DNA of 64,000 bases, taken from assembly GCA_018806915.1 (NCBI GenBank), contig JAGKQI010000081.1, positions 1,116,001 through 1,180,000 on the forward strand, in the 5' to 3' direction. The position numbers and the translations under genes are program-made. Positions 10,588 through 21,972 of this stretch are shown piece after piece. The notes beneath the pieces were generated by a model. It did not search any database. It saw only the letters and a list, made by a program, of their open reading frames with translations, and was not told the origin of the DNA. This DNA is from Phytophthora colocasiae. Lineage: Eukaryota > Oomycota > Peronosporomycetes > Peronosporales > Peronosporaceae. The stretch's first letter is position 1. Every line of letters starts with the position of its first letter.

Positions 10588-13500
10588 ATGCTCGAGTTCC
10601 CGCTACATGACGGCTTCTTCCCGCAGATTGCACTGTCGAGAGAGGAAGTCAAGTACTACAAGCGACTGGGCAAGGAGCGAGTGACCCAGCTAATCCGCAT
10701 TATTGAGGACGCAGACTGCGCCTACAAATGGACCAGCGCGGACACCATGCACCGCAGCCACCGCTCGCGGATCCCTGGACGCACTCGTCTCGGTCTGGAG
10801 ACCAAGGACGAGCCGGCTGTGACGTGCCAACGTGCCAATTTCCTGGACTTCCAGCCGGCCAATAAGTCCACACACGCGTCTACGTTACTTAAAGCTAGTG
10901 TACAGTTAACTGACACGAAGGTGGATGAGGTCTTGCGAGCTGTGGCCAAGGTGAAGACGAAAGATTTCAGGAAAGCCATGCGGTATATGCATGGTGACGC
11001 CTTCGTAGATGGAAGGACATTGTTTACCTTCCCGCAACATTCGTCTCGATCCGGCAGTGATGCCACAGATAGAACCCCATCTAGAGCTTCGTATTCGTAT
11101 CGTGCCATAAAGTGGCATGCTTTCAAGACGCAACGCCCAAGGCACGGAGAAGACCAGAAGATTTTGGACTTCTGCTATTTAGAATACGCCGGCAAGAAGA
11201 AACCCCACCCTGGATCAAATGTAGTAGGGTTCTGTGTCCAGGAATCTATTTCTCGAGATCGAGAAGTGCCCACTTTGGAGAATTTCAGCGTCGCGAGAGG
11301 ATATTTGTCCCGAATGGGCATTATTGTGTCCAAAACACACCAGCCTAACACGTTCAAAGTGACTTCTATTTGCCAGATCGACGGAGACCTCAACCCGATT
11401 GTACGAGGAGTTCTGGAGGAATTAATGAAGAAAACAGTGTGTGCAGTGGCTAAAATTCCAGGACTTTTAGCTCGTCAGCGAGTGAGCAGCTTGAGATTCG
11501 TGGAGCAGTGGCAATGGGTGCCCAATTCGGACCGTAAAGCTTGCGCAGTTTGCTTGCGGGGTTTTTACTTTCGGCGCAAACATCATTGTCGAACATGTGG
11601 AGAAGTAGTTTGTTCATCCTGTGCATTGCTGAGGGAACTGGAAGAACCGATCTTTGACATCACCCATTTACGTGTCTGCTCTGCCTGTATGACCAGTGCT
11701 GGAGCACGGCAACAACAGTTCTCGGCAGTGAGTGCAACTGGAACTGGGGATGAACCTGCTTCATCGACATCCAACGACACGGAGTCGTACATCCGCGGAC
11801 TACGCAGCCCACAACACAATTCTTACGAGGATATGATCTTCCAGATGCGTGAATCTCGTGATCGCGACCGTCGACAGAGTGATTTGGCCATGGAAGTGCT
11901 TGAAGCATCCGACACTGAGCTGAAGCCTGCGAATCCCCCGCGTAAAATTGATGTCAGTCCACAACTGCGGCCTCAGGACAAGATGCAGGCTCTCACAGAC
12001 GTGGTGACTCATATTCGAGAGGTTCGGGACACGATTAACCTTACGATGTCCGAGGCAGCGTACGGAGAACGGCTGCATGAGGACAGCGATGAAACGGAAG
12101 AGTTTAATGACATGTACAGTGAAATTACGAGCATCCGTGAGGCGCTGGAGAGCTCCGTCTCAAACTTTGATGCTGCCTTGGCGAATGCTACGAATGCGGC
12201 ACCTGCCATGTATTATTCTGGCCCAAGTGATCGCAGCCAGGACTCTCTACGAGACGGCAGTGAACGCGACGGCGAAATGACGCCTTATCAATTCAATTCA
12301 GTTGCTCGCATCACCTTTGCAGCAGCTCGAGCTACGAGTCAGGCCGGTCAAGCGTTTTTATCTGTTGGAGATCGCCAGCAAGAGCTGAATAACGCTCGAG
12401 ACAATCAAGAAGGTCACGATGATGACGCCTTATCTGCGAACTCAGCATCGGTGGCTAGTTATCCGACAGTATACGACAGCGATGATAGCTCGGCTCAGAG
12501 TCCTGATCCGTATTCCGCCTCAAACTACGAGAAAATCATGGCAACATACCAAGCCGAACGCGATGGTTCGGAACACGAAGATGAAGATGACAGAGGCTCC
12601 TCCCACAATTTCGCGAACTCCGTACGACGCGCGGGTGAAATTCACGAGCTGGAGAAAAAGATTCGTGACCTGCAGCGTAGCCTGGAAGACGCACAGCGAA
12701 AGCTTTCAGTTATCGACAGCGACGAGCCTGAGCCTGAAGCTAGGTCGCGTCAGCAGCTAGAAGCTGTGCGTGAACGTTCCGCTCAAGTGGAAATTGAGAG
12801 CGTTTTCGAGATCTTTGGCGAGCGCGGTGAAGAGAAGAACACACCCTTTGGAGATGCAGCCTCATCCGTTTCGTCAGGTCCTAGAGCAATGTCATTGCCT
12901 TCAGAAGCAATGGGATCAAGAGGATTAACGACGCAAGACTTGGTGTCGGAGCTTCGCGGGTTATGGCTTCCAGTGAAAATCTTGTCCGAGTTAGTGGTGG
13001 TTCGCGGAAGTCCATGTCCAGGTCATCGACGCCTCCACCTCGCCTCTCCGTGCCAAAAGCTCCGATCAGCCCTCCTCCTCCACCACCACACCCGGCATCT
13101 ACTAAGAGTGTGTCTCCAGATTTAAAAATTCGTCGGTCGCTGCCCGAATTAAAACCGAAAGCCAGCTCGAATGGTGGCCTAAACGACAGTCATGGAAACA
13201 GCAAGAAGAACCAAGTGACTGGACGCAACCCGCCCACTGATGGATCCTACTTGAAGTCTTTAGGTACTACAGGTGGAACTCGGTATGGCGATGACGACGA
13301 CTATGATTCTTCATCTGATGAGGAAAGTTACGACGACTCATCCGATGACTTGTCGCTGCTAAGTAGCGAAGAATTCCACGAGCCCCAGTTCAAGAAATAC
13401 CAAAGACCTGACGCGTTTTTTGTGGAAGAAGACCTTGGTGCTTTGCTGAAGAAGAGGAAGGCAGCGGAAGCTGGGGCCTCGCCGCCTATTAATCCTGCGG

Positions 13501-14054
13501 ATTCGCCATCCTCGCCATTGCCTCCTGCGCCCGCAGTTGGCAAGGACGAGCGTGATGAACTTCGAGCATTAATGGCAGGACTCGTCCGTCCTCGAAGTTC
13601 ATCGCTTCCGTTTCAGTCAGGCCAAATGGGGGGCGCGTCATCCGGTGAACCGCTTCACGCCTACGAGAAACCATCCTGGAGTGACGACGCTCCTGATCGC
13701 GTTCCGACAGCACACCAAGTGGATGAAGCTGTACGTGAGATCCGCGCGTGTCTGGCAAGCTGCAGATGCGAGTGTCCGTCTGATACGGAGCGAGCGCGAA
13801 AACTTACCTCCATATTCAAGGTGCTACGATCTCTTCACCGAGAGGGTGTACGCTCCAAGTTCCGTACACTGCAGCATGACGACATCCGCTACTCGAAGAT
13901 GCGCAAGGCGACACCCAGCATTATCAAGCTGCTCAAGCTCGCTGGATACGTCTCTCTGCAGCAAAAACTCACCATGCGGCGTGTGGATCAAGACTACCTC
14001 GCTCTGTTCCTGCGGGAATTAGAGCAGGAACTCCACTCTTCTGCTGCTGTATGA
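10588..14054 (+). CDS. FYVE zinc-finger/START-like protein, paralogue 2 (one frame change)
   Basis: ATG at 10,588, followed by GFFPQIALSREE. A START-like region covers roughly residues 100-290. The FYVE domain lies at about 316-368, with core RRKHHCRTCG at 329-338 and four CxxC-type ligand pairs. The tail is acidic, Ser-rich and coiled-coil-prone. The first frame ends at 13,125, but the protein clearly continues in the -1 frame from about 12,960 (MASSENLV.., poly-Pro PPPPPPHP) to 14,054. The break lies at CGCGGGTTATGG. Paralogue 1 has an RGVM codon series at the equivalent place, so one G appears to be missing from a G run. The C-terminal ~100 residues contain a compact helical domain with conserved Trp/Arg positions that I cannot name. 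The gene is in tandem and co-oriented with paralogue 1, implying local duplication. Confidence 0.8.
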
Positions 14055-14567
14055 GCTCAGCTACACCACCAAGTTTTTGATAAAATGCACGAAGAAGTAC
14101 AGAACTACTAGTACAAGACTAGCAAAGCATAGACTAGAAATACTATTCCGTGATAAATTATCATAGTATACAGACTGTTCTCTTTATAAAGGAGAATTGC
14201 CCGTGGACAGCTACGACTGCACTGAACGAATTACAGAGACAACAACTCCTCGACAGTGTGCAAAATGAGACGCGTTCGATTCAGTGCAAGATACTGCACA
14301 CGAAGCAATCGCTCACAACATTTTGCGGCAGCCAACCGTCTTAACATGAGCTAGTACTTCCTGAGCTCACTTGCCTTCCTAGTGTTCGGCAACCGCTGCA
14401 AAAGGGTCACCCTCCCCCCGCACCATAGCCGAACGTTTGCTGGATGGATGGAGCCTTTGCTGGACGAATGGAACCGGGTTGAGCCTCTACCACAGGCTTC
14501 GAAAAAGTGAGAGCCCTGTCGCCAGCTACTTGCTGCCTGCTACTTGGTGTTCACTTCTCATTTTGCT
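14055..14567. other. Intergenic region with candidate initiator at its right edge
   Basis: 513 nt downstream of FYVE paralogue 2. The only element I can point to is TCTCATTTT at 14,556-14,564, an initiator-like match immediately before the ATG at 14,568. Confidence 0.35.
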
Positions 14568-15158
14568 ATGGATCCGAACAGAGACCGTCTGTGTAGGTGT
14601 TTCCGCGCGTGGAATTCACAGCCCTACGTTGCGCACTCTACCTTGCGCGACTTCGAAAAGATTTTTCCCGAGTATGTTTACTTCAACGGGGTTCCGTTCT
14701 TCCCGTGGACGAGTATAGCGGGCTTGTGCCATGTTGCGCCACGAGGCTTGGCGATAGCGGTCAGGGATTACTTCCAGGGAGAGCGTCTACTTGTCGAAGC
14801 AGGACAGGAGAATACACTCTCGTACGGACTAATTACTCGTGGAAACGCTCGACCCGAGCAAACGTATCTCAGACTCGAGTTCGCACTCATGGCTACGACA
14901 ACCATTCTCCCCCACCTGCTCACTCTCAAAGTCCGATTTTTTTTAAGCACCGAGGCTCCAAACGTGGTTTTCAACCCCATCTTCAGAGTGTACAGAGGTC
15001 CTTTTGTTTCAGGCGTGTTGTATGAGAGACCACCGCCAGGAACATCAGGGGTGTACCTCCTTCTCTGTGGACCTGCGAGCGCTTTCACCCCTGGTCGGTA
15101 CAGCAGCCCATCCTTCATAATGAAGGTTGAGAAATTCGACATGGATGAATATCATTAA
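14568..15158 (+). CDS. Hypothetical protein, ~196 aa
   Basis: The ATG at 14,568 directly follows an initiator-like TCTCATTTT. The start (MDPNRDRLCRCF) is rich in Cys/Arg, and the rest is beta-prone with several Pro/Gly turns. No signal peptide, membrane helix or known motif is visible. It lies just upstream of the Crypton-like recombinase on the same strand and may be cargo of that element or an independent orphan gene. The reading frame is intact, which supports coding, but I do not recognise the family. Confidence 0.4.
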   Translation: MDPNRDRLCRCFRAWNSQPYVAHSTLRDFEKIFPEYVYFNGVPFFPWTSIAGLCHVAPRGLAIAVRDYFQGERLLVEAGQENTLSYGLITRGNARPEQTYLRLEFALMATTTILPHLLTLKVRFFLSTEAPNVVFNPIFRVYRGPFVSGVLYERPPPGTSGVYLLLCGPASAFTPGRYSSPSFIMKVEKFDMDEYH

Positions 15159-15438
15159 ATCTCCGACTACACTAGATCAAAGTATGCTGAGAACTGGCCA
15201 ATCAGACACTTCAATTACCTACTTTCGTAGTTTCGGCGAATCATTTCGCTCTCTTTTTGTCATTTTCACCCAATCAAAATGTGTATAGTGGCTGTAGTCG
15301 GACCTGAGCGATTCCGACGTATCGAGTCGGAAATAATGACTAGATATGTGTACCATGCTACAAATGAGTCGTATGCGTAGTATCACTCCCATATTTGCTG
15401 CGTCTCCGACTACAAACGCCCAAGAACTTTAAAGAACA

Positions 15439-17468
15439 ATGAGTCTAAACGACCTCAAGCCTGCCAACACCAAGCGGGCGCGCGCGACAGCGGTGAAGGC
15501 TTTCGAGCGCTTCCTTACTGTTGAGAGCACTAACATGGAGCATGTCAGGGCTCTCATCGCCGTGGACCCAAGACGCGCAGAAAGTATTCTCGTGACGCTA
15601 ATGGATAAGTTTGGTGTGTACTTGGCCTTCCACGCAGGAGCTAGGGGCCAACCTCTATCGCGCCACTCCGCTGCTCAATATTTCCGCCAAGTGAAGTGCT
15701 GGCTTCTGGACGAGTATCCTGTTCAAGGTGGAGCTGTGGAACGGCAGCTGCTCAGTTTGGGGCGCACGCTTGAGCAGCACTGCGTCAAGCGTGAAAGTGG
15801 TGGTTTTGTCAAGAAGGCAGTTGCGTGCACGAAGGAGAGTCTCAAGAAGATGACAAGTTATCTGTATTCAACGGCTAGCTGTGCATCGGACTACCAAGAT
15901 GCCGCGCTGTTATGTCTTCTTTGGTATCTGTTTGGACGTGCGTCGGATTTAACTTTCGTTCGGAAGCAGCAGCTCTCCATCGGAGCTGGTGAAGTGTTCT
16001 TCATTCGCTTCATCCGTGTGAAGACATCCGATGAGCAAGCGCTGTCACTCTTCCCTGATGGAGATCCCGCTACCTGCCCGCTGCTTGCACTGGCACTGGC
16101 CTTGATCGTGCAGGAGTCTCCGTGCGCCGCTCTGCTCAACCACTTGCCAGTCAAGTCGAAGGACGTCCCTGTCGAGCTGACTGAGTCCATTCCGCTTCTG
16201 GACTTGCTCGATGACAGTAGCACGCCGGGTTCCTCGCAGGCTCCAACAACAAGCTACACCACAAGCATCAAACCGGTAGCTGGTATCCACGCTCTCGTCA
16301 ATCGCTTACTGGATCGTGTTGCTGGTCCAGCTGGAGTTGAAGACGCGCTGACTTCTCACTCGTTTCGGAGAGGTGGTGCACAGCATGCGAACGCTTGCTC
16401 AGAGCTGACGGCGCAGTGGATATTCGATCGTGGAGCTTGGAACTTGACCACGACGAACAAAGCTTTTGCATACGTCTTCAACCCTTTAAAAGAAGATCAC
16501 CAGGTCGCGAAGGTTCTGAGCGGGATGTCTCCACGGCAAGCCTCTGTTCTTCCGTCGTTGGGTATCTTCGACTCGGTCACACAAGAGGAAATCAGAGCGG
16601 TTAGCTTCAAACTCTTCAATGCCAGCCATGGACTTGCCAACAAGTCCTTCAACCTCAGCAGTGGTGTGATTGATGTGCTGACAGCAACCATCATCCAACA
16701 TTACCCGGCGTTGATGAAGATCAATGAAGACGCTCCCGCGATGAAGACGATCCAGCGCTGTACCGAAGCGTCTGGAGTGGCAACGACAAGCTTGTTGGCA
16801 TGGTCACAGCAACTCGCGAGGTCAACTGCTCACACGAAAGCCACAGCAGATGATCTAATGGGAGGGAACGCAAAGGCCAAGTTGTGTTCGATCACCAAAG
16901 TGCCTTAATTGAACGGTTAATCGAGGTCAATCGGAACCTTGAGGCTCGAGTCAACTTGCTAGAGTCTACAAATTCATACGCGGCAGGTAAAACATCGGCA
17001 TGTGAGAATCAAAAGAAGCGATCAAGAGACGAAGATGAAAACGTACCAGTGAAGCGCCGGCGCCGATCAAAGACGATACCACTTGTGGACACCTGGTTCG
17101 CGTGGTATACTACAGTTCCGCGTGGATGGCTGAGCACGAACAAGCACAAGAAGTCCGACTCCAAGCAACTGGTGGCCTTCATGCGGCTGTTCATCGACGA
17201 CGGGTACGCGCTCGACGAATCATCACCCACCTACAAAGACAATGTCCGTCAGCTTGGAGAGCGAGCATCGCAAGAAATCACAGCGTTCCTGAGTGCACAA
17301 GGTATACCGTCAAAGGGTTCCAACGCGGTACTCAAAGTGCTTCGTCAACTGCATCGCGAGGGTATCCTGAATGACCGCATCTCTGCCTACCAACAGCGCC
17401 TCGCGGTCGGCCGCATCGCAGATCCTGCACCAAGTCACTGCCGAAGTGTGCTCAAGGTGCGGTTGTAA
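15439..17468 (+). mobile_element. Crypton-type DNA transposon (coding extent; termini undetermined)
   Basis: Defined by a tyrosine recombinase with no nearby transposase, reverse transcriptase or inverted-repeat structure, matching the Crypton class known in oomycetes and fungi. Cryptons lack terminal inverted repeats, so the ends cannot be set by eye. A repeated word, TCTCCGACTAC (15,160 and 15,403), and its inverse (18,229) might bracket the element, but this is weak. Confidence 0.5.
15439..17468 (+). CDS. Crypton-like tyrosine recombinase with C-terminal DNA-binding domain (one frame change)
   Basis: The frame 15,439-16,908 encodes 489 residues with the full tyrosine-recombinase set: Arg167 (LFGRASDL), Lys195 (RVKTSD), His307-x-x-Arg310 (HSFRRGG), Trp334 in the second His/Trp position, and nucleophile candidate Tyr345 (AFAYVFN). 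Such enzymes cut and rejoin DNA through a 3'-phosphotyrosine. The protein then appears to continue in the -1 frame (from about 16,884) to 17,468, giving a coiled coil, a basic KRRRRSK nuclear-localisation-like run, and a Trp-rich domain (WFAWYTTVPRGW) like the GCR1_C-type DNA-binding domain of Cryptons. The break is near AAGTTGTG, where one T more would keep the frame. All catalytic residues are present, so the element may be recent. Confidence 0.7.
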
Positions 17469-17949
17469 CGCAGTCCGGCGTCCATTGTAATGCAGCTTGC
17501 AATTTTTATCCCTGTTAGCAAATACATCGGCAACAGGCAATCGAGATTGAATATCGATGGGTGGAATCGAACCACTTTCGGGAGCTCTACATCGATGGGG
17601 GTTAGCAACAACAATATCGCAGGATACTCATCTGGGTGCTCGACGGGGAATTACAAGCCTCAGTAACTTCGTGGCCAGGACAACCCTCTCAGGGGCGATG
17701 CTCGGTGCCACCCCCCCAATTCACCCTCCTGAGTGGTCAATCGAGCACTGAGCTCGCAGGGCAAAATGGCGCAGTTGACTCGCATGTGTACCATTCATTT
17801 AACCTCGTAATTACTCCTGTCACATACACATATGGACCAATCAAACGTTTTTACTGAACCTCTATAAATCGGTGCAATATCAATTCTTGCGAGATGTTGA
17901 TGCGTCGGATGCAAGTCGGAATTGCACTGACGGTCGGAGTCGTTACGCT
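17469..17949. other. Intergenic region right of the Crypton-like gene
   Basis: 481 nt. It contains an isolated tRNA B-box-like word (GGTTCGATTCC on the minus strand, near 17,562-17,572) without a foldable tRNA around it, and a TATAAAT word at 17,863-17,869 upstream of the next frame. I support no gene here. Confidence 0.35.
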
Positions 17950-18318
17950 ATGGACCAGCGTTTTGACCAGCACGGGTCTCCCAATGCCATCTACCGTGCA
18001 GGTGGTGTGTTGGAATTCATTTTCGGGCTGGAGATTCCGCACAAGTACATCCACGACGCAGAACGTATGCTCCTTGTGAAACTGAACGCGCTGGGCTTCT
18101 TCTGGCCTATTATGACGGAAACTGGACTACGGACGCAGGAGACGTTTGCCTTCACTGAGAAGAGTCTCCGTCTCATCCACGACGTCGTATGTGCTCTGCG
18201 TTGCGTTCTCGAGCCACCTACGAGGAGAGTAGTCGGAGACCACCCTGGTAGCATTGTGAACCCCTTCGACAGACTCTTCGCAGCGGAGTTTCTAGCTCCG
18301 GCCCAAGCTCAACCGTGA
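17950..18318 (+). CDS. Hypothetical protein, ~122 aa
   Basis: Start taken at the in-frame ATG 17,950; an upstream GTG at 17,872 is less likely. The predicted protein is globular with several Leu/Phe-rich helices and no signal or recognised motif. It lies between the Crypton-like element and NOP14 on the same strand. It could be a remnant of the transposon or a lineage-specific gene. The intact frame and balanced composition are the only support. Confidence 0.35.
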   Translation: MDQRFDQHGSPNAIYRAGGVLEFIFGLEIPHKYIHDAERMLLVKLNALGFFWPIMTETGLRTQETFAFTEKSLRLIHDVVCALRCVLEPPTRRVVGDHPGSIVNPFDRLFAAEFLAPAQAQP

Positions 18319-18530
18319 ACCTGCATGCACAGCGATTCCATGTGTAGTTAGTTAATGCAGTACTTGAAGTAATGTAGACTGGATCTGGAAGCGGATGCCA
18401 GGTTTTTGTCCAGCTAGATTTCAGAACTATTTTTTCATCACGCAACTTAAATATTACCGCAACTTAATTTGAAACGATGCAAAAGACTGGCTGGCACTTG
18501 ATCACCTTTCGACAAGCCTGTAAGACATCG

Positions 18531-21191
18531 ATGGCGTTCAAGAAAGGTGGCGGTAAGAAAGTAGCGTCCACCAAAAAGCAGAAGCACGGCTTCCGTGCCA
18601 ATAGCTCCAAAGGTGGCAACCCCTTCGACGTCCGTAGCAATGCCAGCAAGCAGAAGCACGAGGTCATTGGCCGTCGCGTTAAAGGTGCAGGCCGAAACGT
18701 AGCTGCTGCTCGAGCTGAAGCCGAACGCAAGAGACACAAGACGTTGGGCGCTGAGTTTAAGGCCCGCAACAAGAGCAACGTGTTCAAGGACAAGCGATTG
18801 GGTGAACAGGACCCTACGCTGTCTATGGAGGACAAAATGATGGCTCGTTTCCAGACGGAGCGGAAACGTAAACTACGCAATGCTTCAGCTTTTGCCCTGC
18901 ATGATTCCGACTCGGAACAGGAAGGAGAGGAGGATTCGCTCTTCCTTACACACAAAGGAGCTAGAATCGGTGAAGATGACTATGATCAGCTCAATGCTGA
19001 TGGTCCATTAGAAGAGGACGACGAGGACAGGAAAATGGACAGAAATATCGTGGATAAACTCCATTTCGGAGGTGGCAAGGGAGATGCTGATGCCCCGGAG
19101 GACGCAGATGGCAAGAGGAAGACGCACAAGGAAGTGATGCAGGAGGTTATGATGAAGGCCAAGCTGTACAAGGCAGAACGTCAGAAAAACAAAAATTCGC
19201 AGGAAGATGCAACGGACAAGCTGGATGAAGGTTTCGCTGATCTTCGTGGACTGCTGGAGTTCCGTCCTACCCGTGCGAACGGAAAGGAACTGCTGCCGAA
19301 GGAGCCTATGGATGATTTTGATAAACTCACGAGGGAGTTCGCGTTTGAAGCCAAGGCGAAAGCTACGGAACGACGTATGTCACCTGAAGAAGCTGCTGCC
19401 AAGGAGAGAGATCGTCTGGCTGAGCTGGAGAAGAAGCGTGTGGCTCGTATGCATGGCGCTGACGACGACAGTGATAGTGATGGTGATGGGAAGCGCAAGG
19501 GCAAGAAGGGGAAGAAGGGAAAGAAGAAGGAGAAGACCCCGCAGCTCATTATGATGCCGCCTACTGATGATGATCTGACTGATGGCTACGCAGTGGATGC
19601 CCGTTATGCTGGTGAAGAGGAAGAAGCTGAGGAGGGAGACGAGATGGAGGAGGAGAACGAAGCTGAAGAGCAGGAAGAAAGTGAAGAGGAGGACTCAGAG
19701 CCAGACTCGGAAGCTGAGTCGGACGATGAGGAGGAAGCTGAGGAGAAGGAGACGAAGGAAGAAGAACAGAAAGATGAAGAGGAGGAGGAGGAAAGCGACG
19801 AGGAAACGGAGAAGCAGAAGCGCCAGCAGGATGCTGAAGATGCTGATGCCGAGCTCCCGTTCGTGTTTGAGTGCCCTGAGTCACCAGAGGAGCTGGCTGC
19901 TCTGTTCAAGACGCACGCGCGCAACTCGCCTGAGAAGCGTGGACTTATCTTGGAGCGTATTGTGGCGTACTACAACCCGCGCCTTAGCGTGGAGAACAAG
20001 AACAGTATGAAGCGCTTCTTCGCGGTGATGGTACGCCAGTTCCTCATCTTTGCGGCTCGCTACGCTGCGCACAAGCAGGACCTGGACTCATTATCGAAGA
20101 GCATGTACACGCTGACTCAGCAGATGGGCGACACTGCGGGTATTGTGGTGCGCGAACTGCTTGTTCAGCTCTTTAAGCGGTTGCACAAGCGTGCTTCCAC
20201 CTCTGCGTGGCCTACGCTTCCGGAACTGCTTCTTTTCAAGGCTTTGACCTCGATTTTCCCGACATCAGACTTACGACACAACGTGGTGTCTCCTATGGAG
20301 ACTCTGCTTGGAGAGAGCTTGGCTCGCGGCACGGTGAACTCACCACAGGAGGCTACCCAGGCTCTGTTCGCTGCTTCGTTGTCTCTGGATATGACGCGTT
20401 CGAAGGAGCGCTTCATGCCTGAGGTCGTGACATTCCTGACGCACATCCTCCGTGCCTTCGTGATCTCCAGTGCTGACGATGACAGCAAGACCTCAATCCA
20501 TTGGCTGCGTCGTGATCTGTTGGAGTGGGTTTCTGCTCGCGCAAAGGAGAAGATGATGCCTGCGCTCCCGCGTCTTTCTCTAGCTGGTAGCTCGTCTTGC
20601 AGTGGTGCTCAAGTGTTGAGTTCGCTGTTGGCTCTGCTGGACGCTGCGTCGGCTCAATACGCGTCGCTGCCTTCGTTCGACGAGCTGTTCTACCCGTTGT
20701 ACTTGCTGCTCCATGCTTTGGTGAAGCAGTTGGAAGACACCAAAGTGTCGGAAGTGAACGCTGTCATCTCGAAGCTCCACACTCGTCTCGAGACCTGCTG
20801 GAGTGCTCGACGTCCGCTTCGACTGCAGAGTTTTGCACCAACGATTCTGCCGACGTTTGCACCGCAGTTCGACGAGAACTACACGGTGCGCAAGGACAAA
20901 ACTGCTCCCAAGGACACCGCCCAACTCAAGCAGCTCAAGCGCCAGGTCAAGAGAGCTCGCAAGGGCGCGGCTCGCGAACTGCGTCGCGATGCAGAGTTTA
21001 TCCACCGCGAGAAGCAGAAGGAAGAAGAGGCTCGTTTATCGGCCAAGGAGGAGAAGCAGAAGGAGATCCGACGTTGGCTCGAGGAACAGAACGCCACGTT
21101 CAACCAACAAGTTCGCAAGGGTGGCCACATGCTCAAGGGCGGAGGTTCTGCTCGTGGCCCTGCTCCTCGCGCTCGTACCCCCAGGAAGTAG
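18531..21191 (+). CDS. NOP14: Nucleolar protein 14 (SSU processome component)
   Basis: About 886 residues, close to other NOP14 proteins. I take the ATG at 18,531 (MAFKKGGGKK), because the longer frame adds only a short unsupported leader. Family hallmarks are the Lys/Arg-rich N-terminus with a NPFDVRSNASKQKHEV-like block, a strongly acidic centre (about 19,610-19,830, Glu/Asp runs), a helical C-terminal half, and a very basic, Arg-Gly-Pro tail. NOP14 binds pre-40S precursors in the nucleolus and is needed for 18S rRNA maturation and 40S export. The coding sequence is uninterrupted. A decayed duplicate lies at 28,040-30,657, so this is the presumptive functional copy. Confidence 0.9.
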   Translation: MAFKKGGGKKVASTKKQKHGFRANSSKGGNPFDVRSNASKQKHEVIGRRVKGAGRNVAAARAEAERKRHKTLGAEFKARNKSNVFKDKRLGEQDPTLSMEDKMMARFQTERKRKLRNASAFALHDSDSEQEGEEDSLFLTHKGARIGEDDYDQLNADGPLEEDDEDRKMDRNIVDKLHFGGGKGDADAPEDADGKRKTHKEVMQEVMMKAKLYKAERQKNKNSQEDATDKLDEGFADLRGLLEFRPTRANGKELLPKEPMDDFDKLTREFAFEAKAKATERRMSPEEAAAKERDRLAELEKKRVARMHGADDDSDSDGDGKRKGKKGKKGKKKEKTPQLIMMPPTDDDLTDGYAVDARYAGEEEEAEEGDEMEEENEAEEQEESEEEDSEPDSEAESDDEEEAEEKETKEEEQKDEEEEEESDEETEKQKRQQDAEDADAELPFVFECPESPEELAALFKTHARNSPEKRGLILERIVAYYNPRLSVENKNSMKRFFAVMVRQFLIFAARYAAHKQDLDSLSKSMYTLTQQMGDTAGIVVRELLVQLFKRLHKRASTSAWPTLPELLLFKALTSIFPTSDLRHNVVSPMETLLGESLARGTVNSPQEATQALFAASLSLDMTRSKERFMPEVVTFLTHILRAFVISSADDDSKTSIHWLRRDLLEWVSARAKEKMMPALPRLSLAGSSSCSGAQVLSSLLALLDAASAQYASLPSFDELFYPLYLLLHALVKQLEDTKVSEVNAVISKLHTRLETCWSARRPLRLQSFAPTILPTFAPQFDENYTVRKDKTAPKDTAQLKQLKRQVKRARKGAARELRRDAEFIHREKQKEEEARLSAKEEKQKEIRRWLEEQNATFNQQVRKGGHMLKGGGSARGPAPRARTPRK

Positions 21192-21972
21192 ACTTGACCT
21201 ACGTAACAATTGCATTAGATTCATGCCACTACTTCATTCCAATAGAAAGTTGCCTAACACTACTGCTTGTAAGGAGGTTGGCCACGAACGCCTACCTGTA
21301 TATGGTGGTGTTTTGTTAAAAGATATCGACGGTTCTGCCTTCGTTTGCGTGATAACGGAAGCCGATTCGGGTTTATCTTCGAAACAAGAATGGACGACAA
21401 CCTGCCTTCAACGGATCGAGACTGGAAGACATGGAGCCTGAGTCAGTCTTAGGAGAACGGGCAATCTGTGGATCCATTGGACGATGATTCAGCAGCACTT
21501 CCTTGGTAGAACAGCGGTGCTTCCGACAAGCCTGTCTGGTCGACCAACTCTCAATTGTGTTGTCCAAGGAAAGCCCAGGCGTGTCGTCGCTTATAGTGCC
21601 CTTCTGCATGTCCTGGAAGGCCTTATCGCCTATGTACAATGTCCGCACCGGCTGTAAGACGACAATTAGCCCCACGAGGCTGGTATCCGAGGTATTGAGC
21701 TTCTGTATGCCACGCTCGATCACGTTCCGCATTGTATCCCTTTCCTGGAACTCCATTTCAGCGACGTGGTATTGACCGAAATGAGCAGCATCTGAGATAG
21801 AATTCTATCACGACGACCCAGGTCGTCTATCACTACGTCCGTTGCCGGCCACGTAGACTGCAGAATACTTGTCAGGATCGTTGCCACTCCTCGGTCAAGA
21901 ACGGAAACGTCCTAGTGTTATTCGCCCAAAAGCACAGCGTGTATGCCTTTTCACTGGACCCTTTGAGGTTTC
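21192..21972. other. Degraded 3' end of NTPase/nuclease copy A plus an inverted fragment
   Basis: From about 21,790 to 21,972 the minus strand matches the last part of copy C but is frame-shifted. About 245 nt (21,541-21,788) have no counterpart in copy C, and similarity resumes at about 21,475-21,540. A plus-strand piece at about 21,360-21,455 repeats the segment found at 22,000-22,060 in the opposite orientation, so it is a small inverted duplication. The stretch 21,192-21,230 matches sequence downstream of the NOP14 duplicate. Confidence 0.5.

Noticed and set aside
17555..17640. tRNA gene on the minus strand
   Set aside because: A B-box word (GGTTCGATTCC) and a near-complementary acceptor-like pair occur about 77 nt apart, but there is no A box, D arm or anticodon stem. 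A tRNA-derived remnant at most.
19561..19924. Minus-strand Ser-rich and Pro-rich frames opposite the NOP14 acidic region
   Set aside because: They are the complement of Glu/Asp codon runs in NOP14.
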